Below, piece after piece: positions 8,890-21,800 of a stretch of DNA of 64,000 bases (positions are counted from its first letter, which is position 1; each line of letters begins with the position of its first letter). The position numbers and the translations under genes were made by a program. Source of the stretch: [Bacillus] selenitireducens MLS10 (GTDB lineage Bacteria; Bacillota; Bacilli; Bacillales; Salisediminibacteriaceae); NCBI RefSeq assembly GCF_000093085.1, contig NC_014219.1:1852384-1916383 (forward strand). Direction: 5' to 3'. The notes under the pieces are model-generated. The model was not told where the DNA came from, made no database searches, and saw only the letters and a program-made list of their open reading frames with translations.

Positions 8890-11652
8890 ATGGAATATAA
8901 AGATACGTTGTTAATGCCAAAAACAGAATTTCCGATGCGGGGCAATTTACCGAAAAGAGAGCCTGCCATGCAGGAACAGTGGGCTGAAGAGAAGATTTAT
9001 GAACAAGTCCAAAAACGCACGGAAGGGCGCCCGATGTTTGTGTTGCATGACGGCCCTCCTTATGCAAATGGTGACATTCACATGGGTCATGCCCTGAATA
9101 AAATTTTGAAAGATTTTATTGTACGCTATAAATCAATGAGCGGCTTTCATGCCCCTTACGTTCCGGGCTGGGATACGCACGGTTTGCCGATTGAAACGGC
9201 ACTCACGAAAAAAGGAAAAGTTGATCGTAAGAAACTGTCAGTCGCAGAATTTCGTAAAAAGTGTGAAGAATATGCACTTGGACAAATTGACCGACAGCGC
9301 GAACAGTTTAAGCAGCTTGGTGTTCGCGGCGACTGGGACAACCCTTACGTTACACTGACGCATGATTACGAAGCGCAGCAAATTCGCGTATTCGGTGAGA
9401 TGGCAAAGAAGGGGTATATCTATAAAGGCAAAAAGCCGGTTTACTGGTCACCTTCTTCAGAATCTGCACTGGCAGAAGCTGAAATTGAATACCATGATAA
9501 ACGTTCATCGTCAATTTATGTCGCCTTTAAAGTAGTGGACGGTAAAGGCGTGCTCTCCGGCGATGAGGAAGTGGTGATCTGGACCACCACACCATGGACA
9601 ATTCCTGCCAACCTGGCGATTGCTGTCCATCCGGATCTGGAGTATGTCTCCGTTGAAACAAAAGGAAGAAAACTCGTTGTTGCCAAAGGGATGCTTGAGC
9701 ATCTTGAGGCGGAAGGGGTTGTTGAGAGCGGTGATGTGCATCAGACGTTTAAAGGTTCGGATCTTGAAGGCATTCTGACAAAGCATCCGCTTTATGACCG
9801 TGAATCACTGATGGTTTTAGGAGATCATGTAACCCTTGATGCCGGTACGGGTTGTGTTCATACGGCTCCTGGACACGGGGAAGATGACTACATTGTCGGA
9901 CAAAAATACGGTCTTGATATCCTCTGTCCTGTAGATGATAAAGGTCACTTTACAGATGAAGCACCGATGTTCAGCGGTTTGTTCTATGACGCCGCGAACA
10001 AGCCGATTACAGAAGCACTCGATGAGAGAGGTGCATTACTGAAGCTGAACTTCTTTACGCACTCCTATCCGCATGACTGGAGGACGAAAAAACCTGTCAT
10101 TTACCGAGCGACTTCTCAGTGGTTTGCTTCCATCAAAGATTTCCGTGAGGACCTCTTAAAAGAAATTGAAGACGTGCAGTGGATGCCGAAATGGGGAGAA
10201 ACCCGTCTTTATAATATGGTCCGCGACCGTGGTGACTGGTGTATTTCAAGACAGCGTGCGTGGGGTGTACCGATTCCGGTCTTTTATGGTGAAGACGGAG
10301 AACCGATCATCACAGATGAGACGATCAGTCATGTTTCTGACCTGTTCAGAGAGCACGGATCAAATATTTGGTTTGAAAAAGATGCGAAAGATCTCTTGCC
10401 TGAAGGCTTCAGTTCTGAGCACAGCCCGAACGGCACGTTTACGAAAGAAACGGATATTATGGATGTCTGGTTTGATTCCGGTTCATCCCATCAGGCTGTC
10501 CTCGAGGAACGCTATGATCAGGTTCGTCCTGCAGACCTCTATCTTGAAGGTTCGGACCAGTACCGGGGCTGGTTCAACTCTTCTTTATCCACAGCCGTTG
10601 CGGTGACGGGTAAGGCCCCTTATAAAGGCGTACTGAGCCACGGTTTCACCCTCGACGGGGAAGGTAAGAAAATGAGTAAATCCCTTGGTAATACGGTGAT
10701 TCCAGCCAATGTGATGAAGCAGCTCGGTGCTGATATTCTCAGATTGTGGGTGGCATCCGTTGATTATCAGGCTGACGTGCGTGTATCTGATGCGATACTG
10801 AAACAGGTCGCAGAAGTGTACCGTAAAATCAGAAACACGTTCCGGTTCTTACTCGGGAATCTTGATGGATTCGTACCTTCTGAACATGCAGTAAGCTTCG
10901 ATGATCTTGGAGAACTCGATCAGTATATGATGCTGAAGCTGAATGACCTCATTACATCAACAAGAAAGGCTTATGATGAATACCAGTTCGCCGGTATTTA
11001 CAATAAGGTTCAGAATTTCTGCACGGTTGAACTCAGCTCCTTCTATATGGATATCTCCAAAGATACGCTTTATGTGGAGCATGCCGATCATGAAGACAGA
11101 AGACGTATTCAGACGGTCATGTATCATACACTGACATCTCTGGTGAAGCTGATGTCGCCAATTCTTTCACACACATCCGATGAAGTCTGGGCATATATTC
11201 CGGAGACTGAGGCTGAAAACGTTCAGCTGACGGATATGCCGGAGCCGAAGGATTTCTCCGGTTTTGAAAACATGCGGGAAAAATGGGACCGTTTCATGCT
11301 GCTGCGTGATGATGTGATGAAGGCTCTGGAAGATGCACGAAATGAAAAAGGCATTAAAAAGAACCTGCATGCATCGATCAAAGTCTATGCCGATGAAGCG
11401 GATGCGAGTCTGTTACAGGCGTCCGGGAATCTCGCCCAATTATTCATCACTTCGTCTGCAAAAGTTGCAGGCACTGTGAAGGATGCGCCGGGAGATGCGG
11501 TGCATTACGATCACCTGTCCGTGCTTGTTGAACGTGCTGAAGGAGAGACGTGTGAACGATGCTGGACGGTGACGGCCGATTTGGGTACTGATGAAAGTCA
11601 TCCGACACTTTGCCCGAGATGTACAGATATCGTTGTCACTCATTATTCGTAA
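8890..11652 (+). CDS. ileS: Isoleucyl-tRNA synthetase
   Basis: A 920-residue class I aminoacyl-tRNA synthetase charging tRNA-Ile. The HIGH-type motif is HMGH within [16 protein letters not shown] (about residue 63); the KMSKS loop is [10 protein letters not shown] (about 592). Between them lies the editing domain ([11 protein letters not shown]). The C-terminus has a zinc knuckle, CERCW...CPRC, at about 886-914. The start ATG at 8890 gives [19 protein letters not shown], equal to the family N-terminus; the ATG at 8881 touches the AAAGG site and is rejected. It is controlled by the upstream T-box and ended by the hairpin at 11664. Confidence 0.97.
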   Translation: MEYKDTLLMPKTEFPMRGNLPKREPAMQEQWAEEKIYEQVQKRTEGRPMFVLHDGPPYANGDIHMGHALNKILKDFIVRYKSMSGFHAPYVPGWDTHGLPIETALTKKGKVDRKKLSVAEFRKKCEEYALGQIDRQREQFKQLGVRGDWDNPYVTLTHDYEAQQIRVFGEMAKKGYIYKGKKPVYWSPSSESALAEAEIEYHDKRSSSIYVAFKVVDGKGVLSGDEEVVIWTTTPWTIPANLAIAVHPDLEYVSVETKGRKLVVAKGMLEHLEAEGVVESGDVHQTFKGSDLEGILTKHPLYDRESLMVLGDHVTLDAGTGCVHTAPGHGEDDYIVGQKYGLDILCPVDDKGHFTDEAPMFSGLFYDAANKPITEALDERGALLKLNFFTHSYPHDWRTKKPVIYRATSQWFASIKDFREDLLKEIEDVQWMPKWGETRLYNMVRDRGDWCISRQRAWGVPIPVFYGEDGEPIITDETISHVSDLFREHGSNIWFEKDAKDLLPEGFSSEHSPNGTFTKETDIMDVWFDSGSSHQAVLEERYDQVRPADLYLEGSDQYRGWFNSSLSTAVAVTGKAPYKGVLSHGFTLDGEGKKMSKSLGNTVIPANVMKQLGADILRLWVASVDYQADVRVSDAILKQVAEVYRKIRNTFRFLLGNLDGFVPSEHAVSFDDLGELDQYMMLKLNDLITSTRKAYDEYQFAGIYNKVQNFCTVELSSFYMDISKDTLYVEHADHEDRRRIQTVMYHTLTSLVKLMSPILSHTSDEVWAYIPETEAENVQLTDMPEPKDFSGFENMREKWDRFMLLRDDVMKALEDARNEKGIKKNLHASIKVYADEADASLLQASGNLAQLFITSSAKVAGTVKDAPGDAVHYDHLSVLVERAEGETCERCWTVTADLGTDESHPTLCPRCTDIVVTHYS

Positions 11653-11663
11653 TTAAGAAGATG

Positions 11664-11697
11664 AATCTGACTGACCGGGTCAGTCAGATTCTCTTTT
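11664..11697 (+). terminator. Rho-independent terminator after ileS
   Basis: A perfect 12-bp stem (AATCTGACTGAC with its complement, 3-nt loop) is followed by CTCTTTTT. It separates ileS from lspA. Confidence 0.9.
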
Positions 11698-11783
11698 TAC
11701 AGGAACATGAACGGATCGCGTTTGTTCGCCGGTAATTTCGGTGAACGAGCGGGTTATTTTATTCAGACTGGAGGGGATCCACT

Positions 11784-12251
11784 TTGCTGTTATACTATGT
11801 TATAGCAGTTGCCGTAATCGCAATTGATCAATTAACGAAATATATTGTCGTGATTCAGATGGAACAGGGCCAAAGCATTGAACTGATTTCCGGATTCCTC
11901 TATTTGACCAGTCACCGAAATGCAGGTGCTGCATTTGGTATTTTGCAGGGACAGATGTGGCTGTTTTATATTGCAACAGTCATCGTTGTCGGTGTGATCG
12001 TCTATATGATCATTACGCAGGCAAAAGAATCCCGCTTTTTCGGCATATCTCTCGGACTGGTTTTGGGCGGAGCCATCGGGAATTTCATTGACAGATTATT
12101 GGAAGGTGAAGTCGTTGACTTTATTGACGTCTTTATTTTCACGTATAATTTCCCGATTTTTAATGTTGCCGATTCAGCACTGGTCATCGGTGTGGGATTG
12201 ATGATGATTTATTTTATTCTTGAGGAAAAAAGACAGGGGACATCAAAGTGA
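11784..12251 (+). CDS. lspA: Lipoprotein signal peptidase (signal peptidase II)
   Basis: A 155-residue integral membrane aspartyl protease that removes signal peptides from diacylated prolipoproteins. Four membrane segments are visible. Both catalytic aspartates are present in the family motifs [12 protein letters not shown] and [20 protein letters not shown] is another signature. The start is a TTG at 11784 preceded by GGAGGGGAT with a 7-nt spacer. It lies just upstream of rluD, overlapping it, as in B. subtilis lspA-ylyB. Confidence 0.95.
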   Translation: MLLYYVIAVAVIAIDQLTKYIVVIQMEQGQSIELISGFLYLTSHRNAGAAFGILQGQMWLFYIATVIVVGVIVYMIITQAKESRFFGISLGLVLGGAIGNFIDRLLEGEVVDFIDVFIFTYNFPIFNVADSALVIGVGLMMIYFILEEKRQGTSK

Positions 12252-13174
12252 TGAATACATTTGAATTTACAGTGGACGAACAGGGAAAGCGTCTCGATAA
12301 ATGGCTCACAGATCAGTCGGACGACTGGTCGAGGAGTCTGACGCAAAGCTGGATACAGGAAGGGTATGTGACAGTCAATGACGAGACGTCCAAAGCCAAC
12401 TACAAGTTGAAGATTGGCGATGTCGTTCGGGTGAAGGTTCCTGAGGTCGAGGAGCTTGAGATCACCGCAGAAGACTTGGATCTTGATATTGTATATGAAG
12501 ATCAGGACGTCATTGTCGTGAATAAACCGGCAGGAATGGTTGTGCATCCTGCACCCGGACACCCGTCAGGGACCCTTGTGAATGGCCTCATGTATCACTG
12601 TCAGGATCTCTCGGGGATTAATGGTGTCGCAAGACCCGGAATCGTCCATCGCATAGACAAGGATACGTCAGGTCTTTTAATGGTTGCCAAACATGACAAG
12701 GCCCATGAATCTCTTGTCGATCAGCTGAAAAACAAAACAACGATTCGTCAGTACGAAGCACTTGTTGTCGGAACGATCCCTCATGAAAAGGGAACTGTTG
12801 ATGCACCGATTGGCAGGGACCCGCAGGACCGTCAGAAAATGACGGTCACAGAGGAGAATGCGCGGGATGCGGTCACGCATTTTCAGGTGATTGAGCGAAT
12901 GAATGGTTATACCCATGTTCTTTGTGAGCTGGAGACAGGCAGAACCCATCAGATCAGGGTCCATATGAAGTATATCGGCTATCCAATCGTTGGGGATCCG
13001 AAATACGGGCCTAGAAAGAAGCACGACTTCAGTATTGAAGGACAGGCGCTCCATGCAAGGACGCTCGGGTTTGTTCATCCGGTAACGGGAGAACAGATGA
13101 CGTTTGAAGCGGAAGTCCCTGAACGGTTTAAAGAAACACTTGATCAGATGAAGCGTGAATTCCCATTGACATAA
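12251..13174 (+). CDS. rluD: RluD-type 23S rRNA pseudouridine synthase (YlyB)
   Basis: A 307-residue pseudouridine synthase. An N-terminal S4 RNA-binding domain (about 12-70; GKRLDKWL) is followed by the RluA/RluD catalytic domain with VHRIDKDTSGLLMVAK, where the aspartate is the nucleophile, and the ELETGRTHQIRVHMKYIGYPIVGDP-type motif (only partly quoted here as GRTHQIRVHM). The ATG at 12251 shares a base with the lspA stop; a GTG at 12248 is an alternative. The exact target uridines cannot be read from sequence. The pyr promoter lies inside its 3' end. Confidence 0.9.
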   Translation: MNTFEFTVDEQGKRLDKWLTDQSDDWSRSLTQSWIQEGYVTVNDETSKANYKLKIGDVVRVKVPEVEELEITAEDLDLDIVYEDQDVIVVNKPAGMVVHPAPGHPSGTLVNGLMYHCQDLSGINGVARPGIVHRIDKDTSGLLMVAKHDKAHESLVDQLKNKTTIRQYEALVVGTIPHEKGTVDAPIGRDPQDRQKMTVTEENARDAVTHFQVIERMNGYTHVLCELETGRTHQIRVHMKYIGYPIVGDPKYGPRKKHDFSIEGQALHARTLGFVHPVTGEQMTFEAEVPERFKETLDQMKREFPLT

Positions 13175-13194
13175 GAAATGGACTGTGTCACAAT
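13166..13194 (+). promoter_or_regulatory. Putative sigma-A promoter of the pyr operon
   Basis: TTGACA (13166-13171), a 17-bp spacer and CACAAT (13189-13194) lie at the rluD stop and just ahead of the first pyr attenuator. Confidence 0.6.
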
Positions 13195-13199
13195 TAAAA

Positions 13200-13913
<714 letters not shown>

Positions 13914-13965
13914 CGCTGATACACATAGAAAAATATCCACAGTGAAACACAAAAAACCTCCCTTT

Positions 13966-14067
13966 AAATCAGTTCCGAGAAGCTGAAAAGGGGTATATTC
14001 CTCCACTTTTCTGCCTTTGGGCAGATTTGGACGAAGTACCTCTTTGGCACATGCAAAGAGGTTTTTT
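13966..14067 (+). promoter_or_regulatory. PyrR-dependent attenuator 2, between pyrR and pyrP
   Basis: The PyrR-binding element CAGTTCCGAGAAGCTGAAAAG lies at about 13970-13990. A terminator with arms ACCTCTTTG (14038-14046) and CAAAGAGGT (14054-14062) plus a T-run ends just before the pyrP ribosome site. Confidence 0.85.
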
Positions 14068-14093
14068 GTTTGAAAAATAAGGAGGAGTTTAAC

Positions 14094-15422
14094 ATGAACG
14101 AACAAAAAGATGTAGGAATTAAAGAGATACCAAGATTGGACAAATGGATCATCCTGAGTATTCAGCACCTGTTTGCCATGTTTGGTGCAACGATTCTTGT
14201 GCCACTGTTAACAGGGTTGAGTCCAGCCGTCGCCTTGGTATCAAGCGGTCTTGGAACGCTCGCCTATCTGGTGATCACAAAAGGACAAATCCCGGCATAC
14301 CTCGGCTCTTCCTTTGCTTTTATCATGCCGATTATCGCGGCAATCAGCATCGGTGGTCCAGAAGGAGCCATGATCGGGAGTTTCTTCGCAGGCCTCGTAT
14401 ACGGGATTGTCGCTCTGATTATTAAAGCCACGGGGGTACAGTGGCTCATGCGTCTGTTGCCGCCGATTGTCGTCGGACCGGTTATCATGGTGATCGGTCT
14501 CGGCCTTGCCGGTGTGGCCATTGATATGGCCATGAATGACCCGGTCACGGAGAGCTACAGCGGGCTTCACTTTGGAGTTGCACTGTTTACACTGGCAGTT
14601 ACCGTCATTGCATCGATCTTCTTCAGAGGCTTCTTCGGACTGATTCCGATTCTCTTCGGGATCACGGCCGGTTATCTGTTTGCTGCATGGAGAGGGATTG
14701 TCGATTTCTCACCGGTTCAGGAAGCAGCCTGGATTCAGGCGCCGGATTTCCTGATCCCGTTCGTCACATACTCACCAAGCATGTCCATTGAAATCATTCT
14801 CATTATGGTGCCGATTGCCCTTGTCACGCTTTCCGAACACATCGGAGATCAGATGGTATTGAGTAAGGTTGCAGAGCGTAATTTTGTCGAAAAACCAGGT
14901 TTGCACCGATCGATTTTTGGAGACGGGATTGCAACAGTGATCAGTTCCTTCCTTGGCGGCCCTCCAAACACAACATACGGTGAGAATATCGGGGTTGTCG
15001 CACTGACAAGAGTGTTCAGTACATTCGTCATCGGGGGCGCGGCAGTCCTTGCTATCACGTTCGGCTTTGTCGGGAAGATCTCAGCCCTCATTACGACCAT
15101 TCCTTCTGCTGTCATGGGTGGTGTTTCGATCCTTCTCTTCGGGATTATCGCTTCTAACGGGATGAGGATGCTGATTGACAACCAGGTCGATATCGGCCGA
15201 AAACGGAATCTGATCATCTCGTCTGTCATTCTGATCATTGGAATCGGCGGAGCGTTTATTCAGGTCACAGATACCATCGAGGTTTCAGGTATTGCACTTG
15301 CCACTGTGATCGGGATTGTTCTGAACATGATTTTGCCTGGCCGTGACCGGGTCAAGACGAGCGCAGAGATGTTTGAAGATATGTCTGAAAAAAAAGAGTC
15401 ATCAAATGATGGCGCCGCATAA
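14094..15422 (+). CDS. pyrP: Uracil permease
   Basis: A 442-residue NCS2/NAT-family uracil-proton symporter with about 12-14 membrane segments. Family features include the N-terminal ILSIQHLFAMFGATILVPLLTG, GSSFAFIMP, an SEHIGDQ segment (about 262-268) and GGPPNTTYGENIG (about 285-297), which form the nucleobase site. The ATG at 14094 follows AAGGAGGAG; an upstream in-frame TTG at 14070 precedes the ribosome site. It imports uracil for salvage and sits between two PyrR attenuators. Confidence 0.95.
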   Translation: MNEQKDVGIKEIPRLDKWIILSIQHLFAMFGATILVPLLTGLSPAVALVSSGLGTLAYLVITKGQIPAYLGSSFAFIMPIIAAISIGGPEGAMIGSFFAGLVYGIVALIIKATGVQWLMRLLPPIVVGPVIMVIGLGLAGVAIDMAMNDPVTESYSGLHFGVALFTLAVTVIASIFFRGFFGLIPILFGITAGYLFAAWRGIVDFSPVQEAAWIQAPDFLIPFVTYSPSMSIEIILIMVPIALVTLSEHIGDQMVLSKVAERNFVEKPGLHRSIFGDGIATVISSFLGGPPNTTYGENIGVVALTRVFSTFVIGGAAVLAITFGFVGKISALITTIPSAVMGGVSILLFGIIASNGMRMLIDNQVDIGRKRNLIISSVILIIGIGGAFIQVTDTIEVSGIALATVIGIVLNMILPGRDRVKTSAEMFEDMSEKKESSNDGAA

Positions 15423-15429
15423 TCCATCC

Positions 15430-15540
15430 TTTAAAGGAGTCCTGTGAGTCTCCCAAGGGTGAATAAATAAACCGATCTCCGTCAATATGCAGGAGAGGTT
15501 TATTTTCACACACCCTGAATCTGTTCAGGGTGTGTTTTTT
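15430..15540 (+). promoter_or_regulatory. PyrR-dependent attenuator 3, between pyrP and pyrB
   Basis: The terminator is clear: arms CACACCCTGAA (15509-15519) and TTCAGGGTGTG (15524-15534) with TTTTTT. The expected PyrR element, AAGGAGTCCTGTGAGTCTCC (about 15434-15453), departs from the usual GAGAGGCU loop. A second hairpin (15468-15502 region, AAACC.. TCTCC with GGAGA..GGTTT) probably forms the antiterminator. The position matches the third attenuator of B. subtilis. Confidence 0.7.
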
Positions 15541-15607
15541 AGAATCACGACATGCAAGAAAGGGAACGAACAGCAATTGTTCATTTAAATTGAAGGGAGA
15601 TTGAACG

Positions 15608-16510
15608 ATGTCCTCATTAACCTCTTTAAAGATGCTTTCTGTAGAAGAAATTGACAGGATTCTCGATGATGCGGAACGATTATATGAAGTGCGGCACGTA
15701 GGGAGCCGGAACGGACATGTGATTGCCAATTTATTTTTTGAGGCAAGCACCCGTACGAAATGCAGTTTTGAGATGGCACAGAAACAGCTGGGGATCGATA
15801 CGCTTCATTTTGATGTCGCCACGTCAAGCGTCAATAAAGGAGAGGGCCTTTACGATACAGCGAAAACCCTCGAGTCCATAGGCTGTGATGCTTTTATTAT
15901 CCGTCACGGAGAAACACGCTATTATGAACAGCTGAAAGGATTGACGGTTCCAATCATCAATGCAGGAGACGGTTCGGGGGATCATCCGACTCAGTCACTG
16001 CTCGATCTTCTCACCATCCGTCAGGAATTTGGCCTCTTCAGGGGGCTGAAAGTCGTCATTGTCGGGGATATTCTCCACAGCAGGGTCGCACATTCCAATA
16101 TTGAAGTTCTTGAGCGATTTGGCGCGGAGGTCTATGTGAGCGGACCTGAAGAATGGATTGATGAGGATATCCCGCGCGAGAAACGGCTCACGATTGACGA
16201 GGCCGTCGAAATCGCAGATGTAGTGATGCTTCTCCGGATTCAGCTTGAACGTCACGATGGAGAGATGCTGTCCAATCCGGATGACTATCTGCAGACATAC
16301 GGGTTAACGATGGAAAGAGAGAAAAGGATGAAGCCGCACGGAATCATTATGCACCCTGCTCCGGTGAACCGTGGTGTGGAGATTGATTCTTCTCTTGTGG
16401 AATGTGAACGGTCAAGAATCTTTAAACAGATGAACAACGGTGTAGCCGTAAGAAAAGCCGTACTCGTTCGGGCATTGCATCAAAAGGAGGCTCCTGTACA
16501 TGTGGTATAA
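15608..16510 (+). CDS. pyrB: Aspartate carbamoyltransferase catalytic subunit
   Basis: A 300-residue enzyme joining carbamoyl phosphate and aspartate to give carbamoyl aspartate. The carbamoyl-phosphate motif [15 protein letters not shown] (about 39-53) and the [12 protein letters not shown] motif are present, and [12 protein letters not shown] marks the aspartate site. AAGGGAGA precedes the ATG. As in other Firmicutes no PyrI regulatory subunit is encoded nearby. It overlaps pyrC by 11 nt. Confidence 0.97.
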   Translation: MSSLTSLKMLSVEEIDRILDDAERLYEVRHVGSRNGHVIANLFFEASTRTKCSFEMAQKQLGIDTLHFDVATSSVNKGEGLYDTAKTLESIGCDAFIIRHGETRYYEQLKGLTVPIINAGDGSGDHPTQSLLDLLTIRQEFGLFRGLKVVIVGDILHSRVAHSNIEVLERFGAEVYVSGPEEWIDEDIPREKRLTIDEAVEIADVVMLLRIQLERHDGEMLSNPDDYLQTYGLTMEREKRMKPHGIIMHPAPVNRGVEIDSSLVECERSRIFKQMNNGVAVRKAVLVRALHQKEAPVHVV

Positions 16511-17786
16511 ACATGCAACACTCTATTCAGGTGGACGCTGGCTGCAAGACGTCCACGTCTTGGTAAACGAAGAAACAGGAAAGCTGCAGACGATCACAGC
16601 CGAAGAACCTGATGAAGAGGGCATTGACCTTGGCGGTAAATGGCTGATTCCCGGTCTTGTGGATCTTCATGTTCATTTACGTGAACCTGGTGGGGAGGCG
16701 AAGGAAACCATCCTGACAGGAACTCGCGCTGCGGCAAAAGGCGGTTTCACCACCGTATGTGCCATGCCAAACACGAGACCGGTTCCAGACAGTGTGGATA
16801 CATGGTCATCCATTCAGGATAAAATGAACCGGGACGGGATCATCACCGCCCATGCATATGGATCGATTACAGAGCGGGAACTCGGGGAGACCCTCGTCGA
16901 CGTAAAAGGATTGAAAGAAGCAGGTGCTGTTGCGATTACGGATGATGGCGTCGGGGTCAAAGATGCCGGCATGATGTACAATGCGATGACACAAGCCAAA
17001 GAGGCAGGGATTCCTGTTGTCGCGCACTGTGAGGACATGAGTCTCGTTCAAGGCGGCGCGGTTCATGAAGGGACATTCAGCAAACAAACAGGTATACCGG
17101 GGATTACATCGGTCAGTGAATCGGTCCATATTGCGAGAGATTGCCTCTTGGCAGAAGCGACCGGAGCCCATTATCACGTCTGTCACGTCAGTACAAAAGA
17201 ATCTGTCCGGGTCATCCGGGATGCAAAACGTGCGGGGATCCATGTGACCGCGGAAGTCACACCTCATCATCTTGTACTCTGTGAAGATGACATACCGGGC
17301 GATGACAGTATGTATAAAATGAACCCGCCTCTTCGTTCAAAGGAGGATCAAAACGCGCTTATTGAAGGTATTCTTGATGGTACCCTCGATATCATTGCCA
17401 CGGACCATGCACCGCATACAGAGGATGAAAAGGCGTTACCCATGACCGATGCGCCCTTTGGGATTACCGGTCTTGAAACCGCGTTTGCATTACTGTATAC
17501 AAAGCTTGTCAGGCCGGGAATTTTGTCACTTTCAGACCTGATTGAGCGGTTAACGGTCAAACCGGCTGCGATTTTCAAGTTGGATGCAGGTGATCTTGCG
17601 CCGGGACTTGATGCCGACTTCACGGTGATTGATCCCGAACGGACAGAGATTGTGGATCCGTCAACATTCGAGTCGAAAGGGAAAAACACGCCATTTACCG
17701 GTGAACGGTTAAGCGCATGGCCTGTGATGACCGTTCATAAAGGAAAAGAAGTATACCGAAGAGAGACAGTTGAGGAGGGCCAGTGA
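16500..17786 (+). CDS. pyrC: Dihydroorotase (type I, PyrC)
   Basis: A 428-residue zinc amidohydrolase closing carbamoyl aspartate to dihydroorotate. Metal and substrate motifs visible: [13 protein letters not shown] (about 51-63), AHCED (about 178-182), CHVSTKESV, and [14 protein letters not shown] (about 299-312) with the metal-binding aspartate. AAAGGAGGC upstream of the ATG serves as ribosome site inside the pyrB end. The stop overlaps the carA start. Confidence 0.97.
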   Translation: MWYKHATLYSGGRWLQDVHVLVNEETGKLQTITAEEPDEEGIDLGGKWLIPGLVDLHVHLREPGGEAKETILTGTRAAAKGGFTTVCAMPNTRPVPDSVDTWSSIQDKMNRDGIITAHAYGSITERELGETLVDVKGLKEAGAVAITDDGVGVKDAGMMYNAMTQAKEAGIPVVAHCEDMSLVQGGAVHEGTFSKQTGIPGITSVSESVHIARDCLLAEATGAHYHVCHVSTKESVRVIRDAKRAGIHVTAEVTPHHLVLCEDDIPGDDSMYKMNPPLRSKEDQNALIEGILDGTLDIIATDHAPHTEDEKALPMTDAPFGITGLETAFALLYTKLVRPGILSLSDLIERLTVKPAAIFKLDAGDLAPGLDADFTVIDPERTEIVDPSTFESKGKNTPFTGERLSAWPVMTVHKGKEVYRRETVEEGQ

Positions 17787-18883
17787 TGAGACGAAAGCTT
17801 GTACTTGAAAACGGCGCAACCTGGGCAGGTGAAGGAATCGGTTCAGATACAGATAGTTTTGGCGAGGTAGTGTTTCAGACAGGGATGACGGGCTATCAGG
17901 AAATTCTTTCTGATCCGTCCTATTCGGGTCAGATTGTGACGATGACGTATCCCCTGATCGGCAATTACGGGATTAATCGCGACGATTTTGAGAGTATGAA
18001 TCCGGCTCTGAAGGGAGTCATTGTCAAAGAAGCGGCAGTCTCTCCGTCTCATCATCTCATGAGACGGTCCTTCGATGACTGGTTAAAACAGATCGGCGTC
18101 GCCGGAATCGCTGGTGTCGACACAAGAATGATCACCCGGATGATAAGGGAAAATGGCGTCATGCGGGGCGCCATCGTTTATGATGACGCAGACGAGCAGG
18201 AAGTCATTGACAGACTCAAAGCAACAAATCCTTTATCAGAACAGGTCAAAGAGGTATCGACGAAATCCATCTACGCCAATCCAGGTCAGGGTAAACGGGT
18301 AGTGCTGATCGATTACGGTATGAAAAAAGGGATCTTGAGAGATTTGCTGCAATTGGGTTATGACGTGATCGTTGTGCCATATAATACCTCCGCAACGGTT
18401 ATACTTGGCCTGAGTCCGGACGGTGTCGTATTGAGCAACGGTCCTGGAGATCCGGCAGATATTCCGGAATCTGAAGCCTGTGTTCAGGAGCTGATCGGAC
18501 AGGTTCCATTGTTTGGTATCTGTCTCGGTCATCAACTTCTCGCACGGGCATGCGGTGCATCGACTGAAAAGATGCGTTTCGGTCACAGGGGATCCAATCA
18601 TCCTGTAAGAGAACTCGCGACGGGAAAGATCGCGATCACATCCCAAAATCACGGGTATACGATTTCACCGGATTCACTTGCCAAGACATCACTTGAAACC
18701 ACGCATGTCAACGTCAATGACGGTTCAGTTGAGGGGATCAGACATCTGCACGCACCGGCGTTCAGTGTTCAGTATCACCCGGAGGCTTCTGCGGGACCGG
18801 AAGATGCCAAAGAACTGTTTAAACAGTTTGACAGCATGATCGATGAAGTTGCAGGAGGGACGCATTATGCCAAAACGAACTGA
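17786..18883 (+). CDS. carA: Carbamoyl-phosphate synthase small (glutaminase) subunit
   Basis: A 365-residue class I glutamine amidotransferase subunit that feeds ammonia to CarB. The N-terminal CPSase_sm domain (about 1-130) is followed by the GATase domain; the nucleophile cysteine is in [11 protein letters not shown] and the His/Glu pair in [12 protein letters not shown]. The ATG at 17786 overlaps the pyrC stop, with GGAGGG 7 nt before it. It belongs to the pyr operon (B. subtilis pyrAA) rather than an arginine operon and is therefore under PyrR control. Confidence 0.96.
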   Translation: MRRKLVLENGATWAGEGIGSDTDSFGEVVFQTGMTGYQEILSDPSYSGQIVTMTYPLIGNYGINRDDFESMNPALKGVIVKEAAVSPSHHLMRRSFDDWLKQIGVAGIAGVDTRMITRMIRENGVMRGAIVYDDADEQEVIDRLKATNPLSEQVKEVSTKSIYANPGQGKRVVLIDYGMKKGILRDLLQLGYDVIVVPYNTSATVILGLSPDGVVLSNGPGDPADIPESEACVQELIGQVPLFGICLGHQLLARACGASTEKMRFGHRGSNHPVRELATGKIAITSQNHGYTISPDSLAKTSLETTHVNVNDGSVEGIRHLHAPAFSVQYHPEASAGPEDAKELFKQFDSMIDEVAGGTHYAKTN

Positions 18884-21800
18884 TCTGAACAAAATTATGG
18901 TGATTGGGTCCGGTCCGATCATAATCGGACAGGCCGCAGAGTTTGACTATGCAGGCACGCAGGCCTGCCAGGCGTTAAAAGAAGAAGGATATGAAGTCGT
19001 TCTTGTGAATTCCAATCCTGCGACGATCATGACAGATGAAGAAACGGCAGACCGGGTTTACATGGAACCGTTGACGGTGGATTTTCTAAGCAGAATTATT
19101 CGCAAAGAACGGCCAGATGCCCTTCTCGGTACGCTGGGGGGACAGACCGGTCTGAATCTCGCAGTTGAGCTCTTTGAATCAGGCATTCTCGATGAATATG
19201 GCGTGAAGCTGCTGGGAACGGAAGTGGAGTCAATCCGAAAAGCTGAAGACCGTGAGGCATTCCGTGCTTTGATGAATGAGCTTGGAGAACCTGTTCCTGA
19301 GAGTGAGATCGTACATTCTGTTGAAGAAGCGCGTACTTTTGCAGAAAGCATCGGTCTTCCATTGATTGTCAGACCTGCATACACATTAGGCGGAACCGGG
19401 GGCGGCATCGTGAACACGATGGAGGAACTTGAAACCATTGTATACGGTGGTCTGAAAGCGAGTCCGGTGAATCAGTGTCTTGTGGAAAAGAGCATAGCAG
19501 GGTTCAAAGAAATTGAATATGAAGTCATGCGGGATAAAAATGATACAGCCATTGTCATCTGTAATATGGAAAATATCGACCCTGTCGGTGTCCATACAGG
19601 GGATTCCATTGTGATGGCCCCGTCTCAGACATTGACAGACCGTGATTATCAGCGACTGAGAAATGCATCGCTTGCCATTATCCGTGCCCTTGAAATTGAA
19701 GGTGGGTGCAATGTACAGCTCGCTATCGACCCGGACAGTGACCAGTATTATATTATTGAGGTCAATCCCCGGGTAAGCCGTTCATCAGCACTTGCTTCAA
19801 AAGCTGCAGGGTATCCGATTGCCAAGCTTTCTGCAAAGATTGCCGCCGGGTATCATTTGGATGAATGCATCAATCCCATTACCAAAGTGACGTATGCGAG
19901 CTTCGAACCGGCTCTCGATTATGTCGTCACAAAAATACCGAGATGGCCATTCGATAAGTTTGATGCTGCGAACCGATCTCTTGGTACCCAGATGAAGGCT
20001 ACTGGCGAAATCATGGCAATCGGCCGGACGTTTGGCGAATCATTTTTAAAAGCGGTCCGCTCTGCGGAAACAGATACCAATCATTTGATTCACAGTGGCA
20101 TGGCGGCTCTTGATGAGAAAGAATTGTACGACAAGATTATCAAGACCCACGATGAACGGGTTTTTGCGATTATCGAAGGCTTAAGGCGCGGGTTCAGTGT
20201 GGATGAACTGCACAGAATCACCATGTTTGACCGCTATTTCCTCAGTGAGTTCAAACGCATGATTGATCTTGAACAAACGCTTACTCAGGACAATTGGAAA
20301 GATCATTTGTATGAAGCGAAACGTCTCGGTTTTTCCGATGCTTATATTGCAGACGCAACCGGTGAAGAAGAGGAGGCCGTCGCATCCTGGCGGCAATCGC
20401 AGTCGGTCAAGCCTGTCTTTAAAATGGTCGATACCTGTGCAGCGGAATTCACGTCGGCAACGCCTTACTATTACAGCAGCTATGAGACGGAAGAAGAATC
20501 CGAAGTGACCGGTTCAAAATCAATTGTCGTCTTGGGCAGCGGTCCGATTCGGATCGGACAAGGTGTGGAATTTGATTACGCAACCGTCCATGCCGTGAAA
20601 GCGATCCGCGAAGCTGGTTATGAAGCGATCGTCATCAATAATAATCCGGAAACGGTCAGTACGGATTTTGAAGTATCGGATAAGCTCTATTTTGAACCGC
20701 TCACGACAGAGGACGTCATGCACGTCATTGAGCATGAAAAGCCTGAAGGGGTGCTCGTGCAATTTGGTGGACAGACTGCGATTAACCTTGCAGACAGTCT
20801 GGTCAAACAGGGGGTCAGGATTCTCGGGACCAGTCTTGAGGAAATGGATGCATGCGAGAACCGGAATCTCTTTGAGGCAAGGCTTCATGACATCGGGCTT
20901 CCGATGCCGGAAGGGAAAACGGCTGTGTCGGTGCCGGAGGCAATGGCGATAGCGGAAGACATTGGTTATCCGGTGCTTGTGCGACCTTCCTATGTCCTTG
21001 GAGGACGTGCAATGGAGATTGTCCACACGGAGTCAGAACTCTCTCACTATATGCAGCGTGCGGTAAATGTGAATAAAAAGCATCCGGTTCTGATTGATGA
21101 ATACATTACGGGAACGGAGATTGAAGTGGATGTCGTCAGTGATGGAGAGACGGCTGTTGTGCCGGGCATAATGGAGCATATTGAGCGGGCCGGCGTGCAC
21201 TCCGGTGATTCCATCGCGGTTTACCCGCCGCAGAAACTGTCCGACGAAATGAAAGAGACGATCACACAGTCAGCGATTCGCCTTGCCAAGGGCTTTCAGA
21301 TCAAAGGTCTGATGAATATTCAGTTCGTAATCCAGCGTGACCGTCTTCTTGTGATCGAGGTGAATCCGAGATCAAGCCGAACGGTGCCGTTCATCAGCAA
21401 AATCACCGGTATGAACATGGCAAACGCCGCGACTAAAGCCATTCTCGGTCAGTCCCTGATCGATCAGGGCTTCACCGAAGGCATCCTTGAGGAGCCGGAG
21501 AAGGTTTCTGTGAAAGTGCCGGTGTTCTCCTTTGCGAAACTCCGAAGTGTGGATATCTCACTCGGCCCGGAAATGAAATCGACAGGTGAAGTTATTGGTA
21601 CCGACACAACCGTTGAAAAAGCCCTTTATAAAGGGCTGATTGCATCAGGGATCAATATCCCGACGCAGGGAACCGTGCTCATAACTACCGCTGATAAAGA
21701 CAAGGAAGAAGCGGCTGCCATCGCAGGGCGTTTTCATCAAATCGGTTATCAGATTCTGGCGACAGAAGGAACGGCAGCGTTCTTGAACGGCAAAGGTATT

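Noticed and set aside
8738-9067. 109-codon minus-strand frame over the T-box/ileS start
   Set aside because: It is the complement of the T-box terminator and ileS start; no ribosome site.
16806-17270. 154-codon minus-strand frame inside pyrC
   Set aside because: Antisense to a conserved dihydroorotase; cysteine/arginine-rich nonsense composition.
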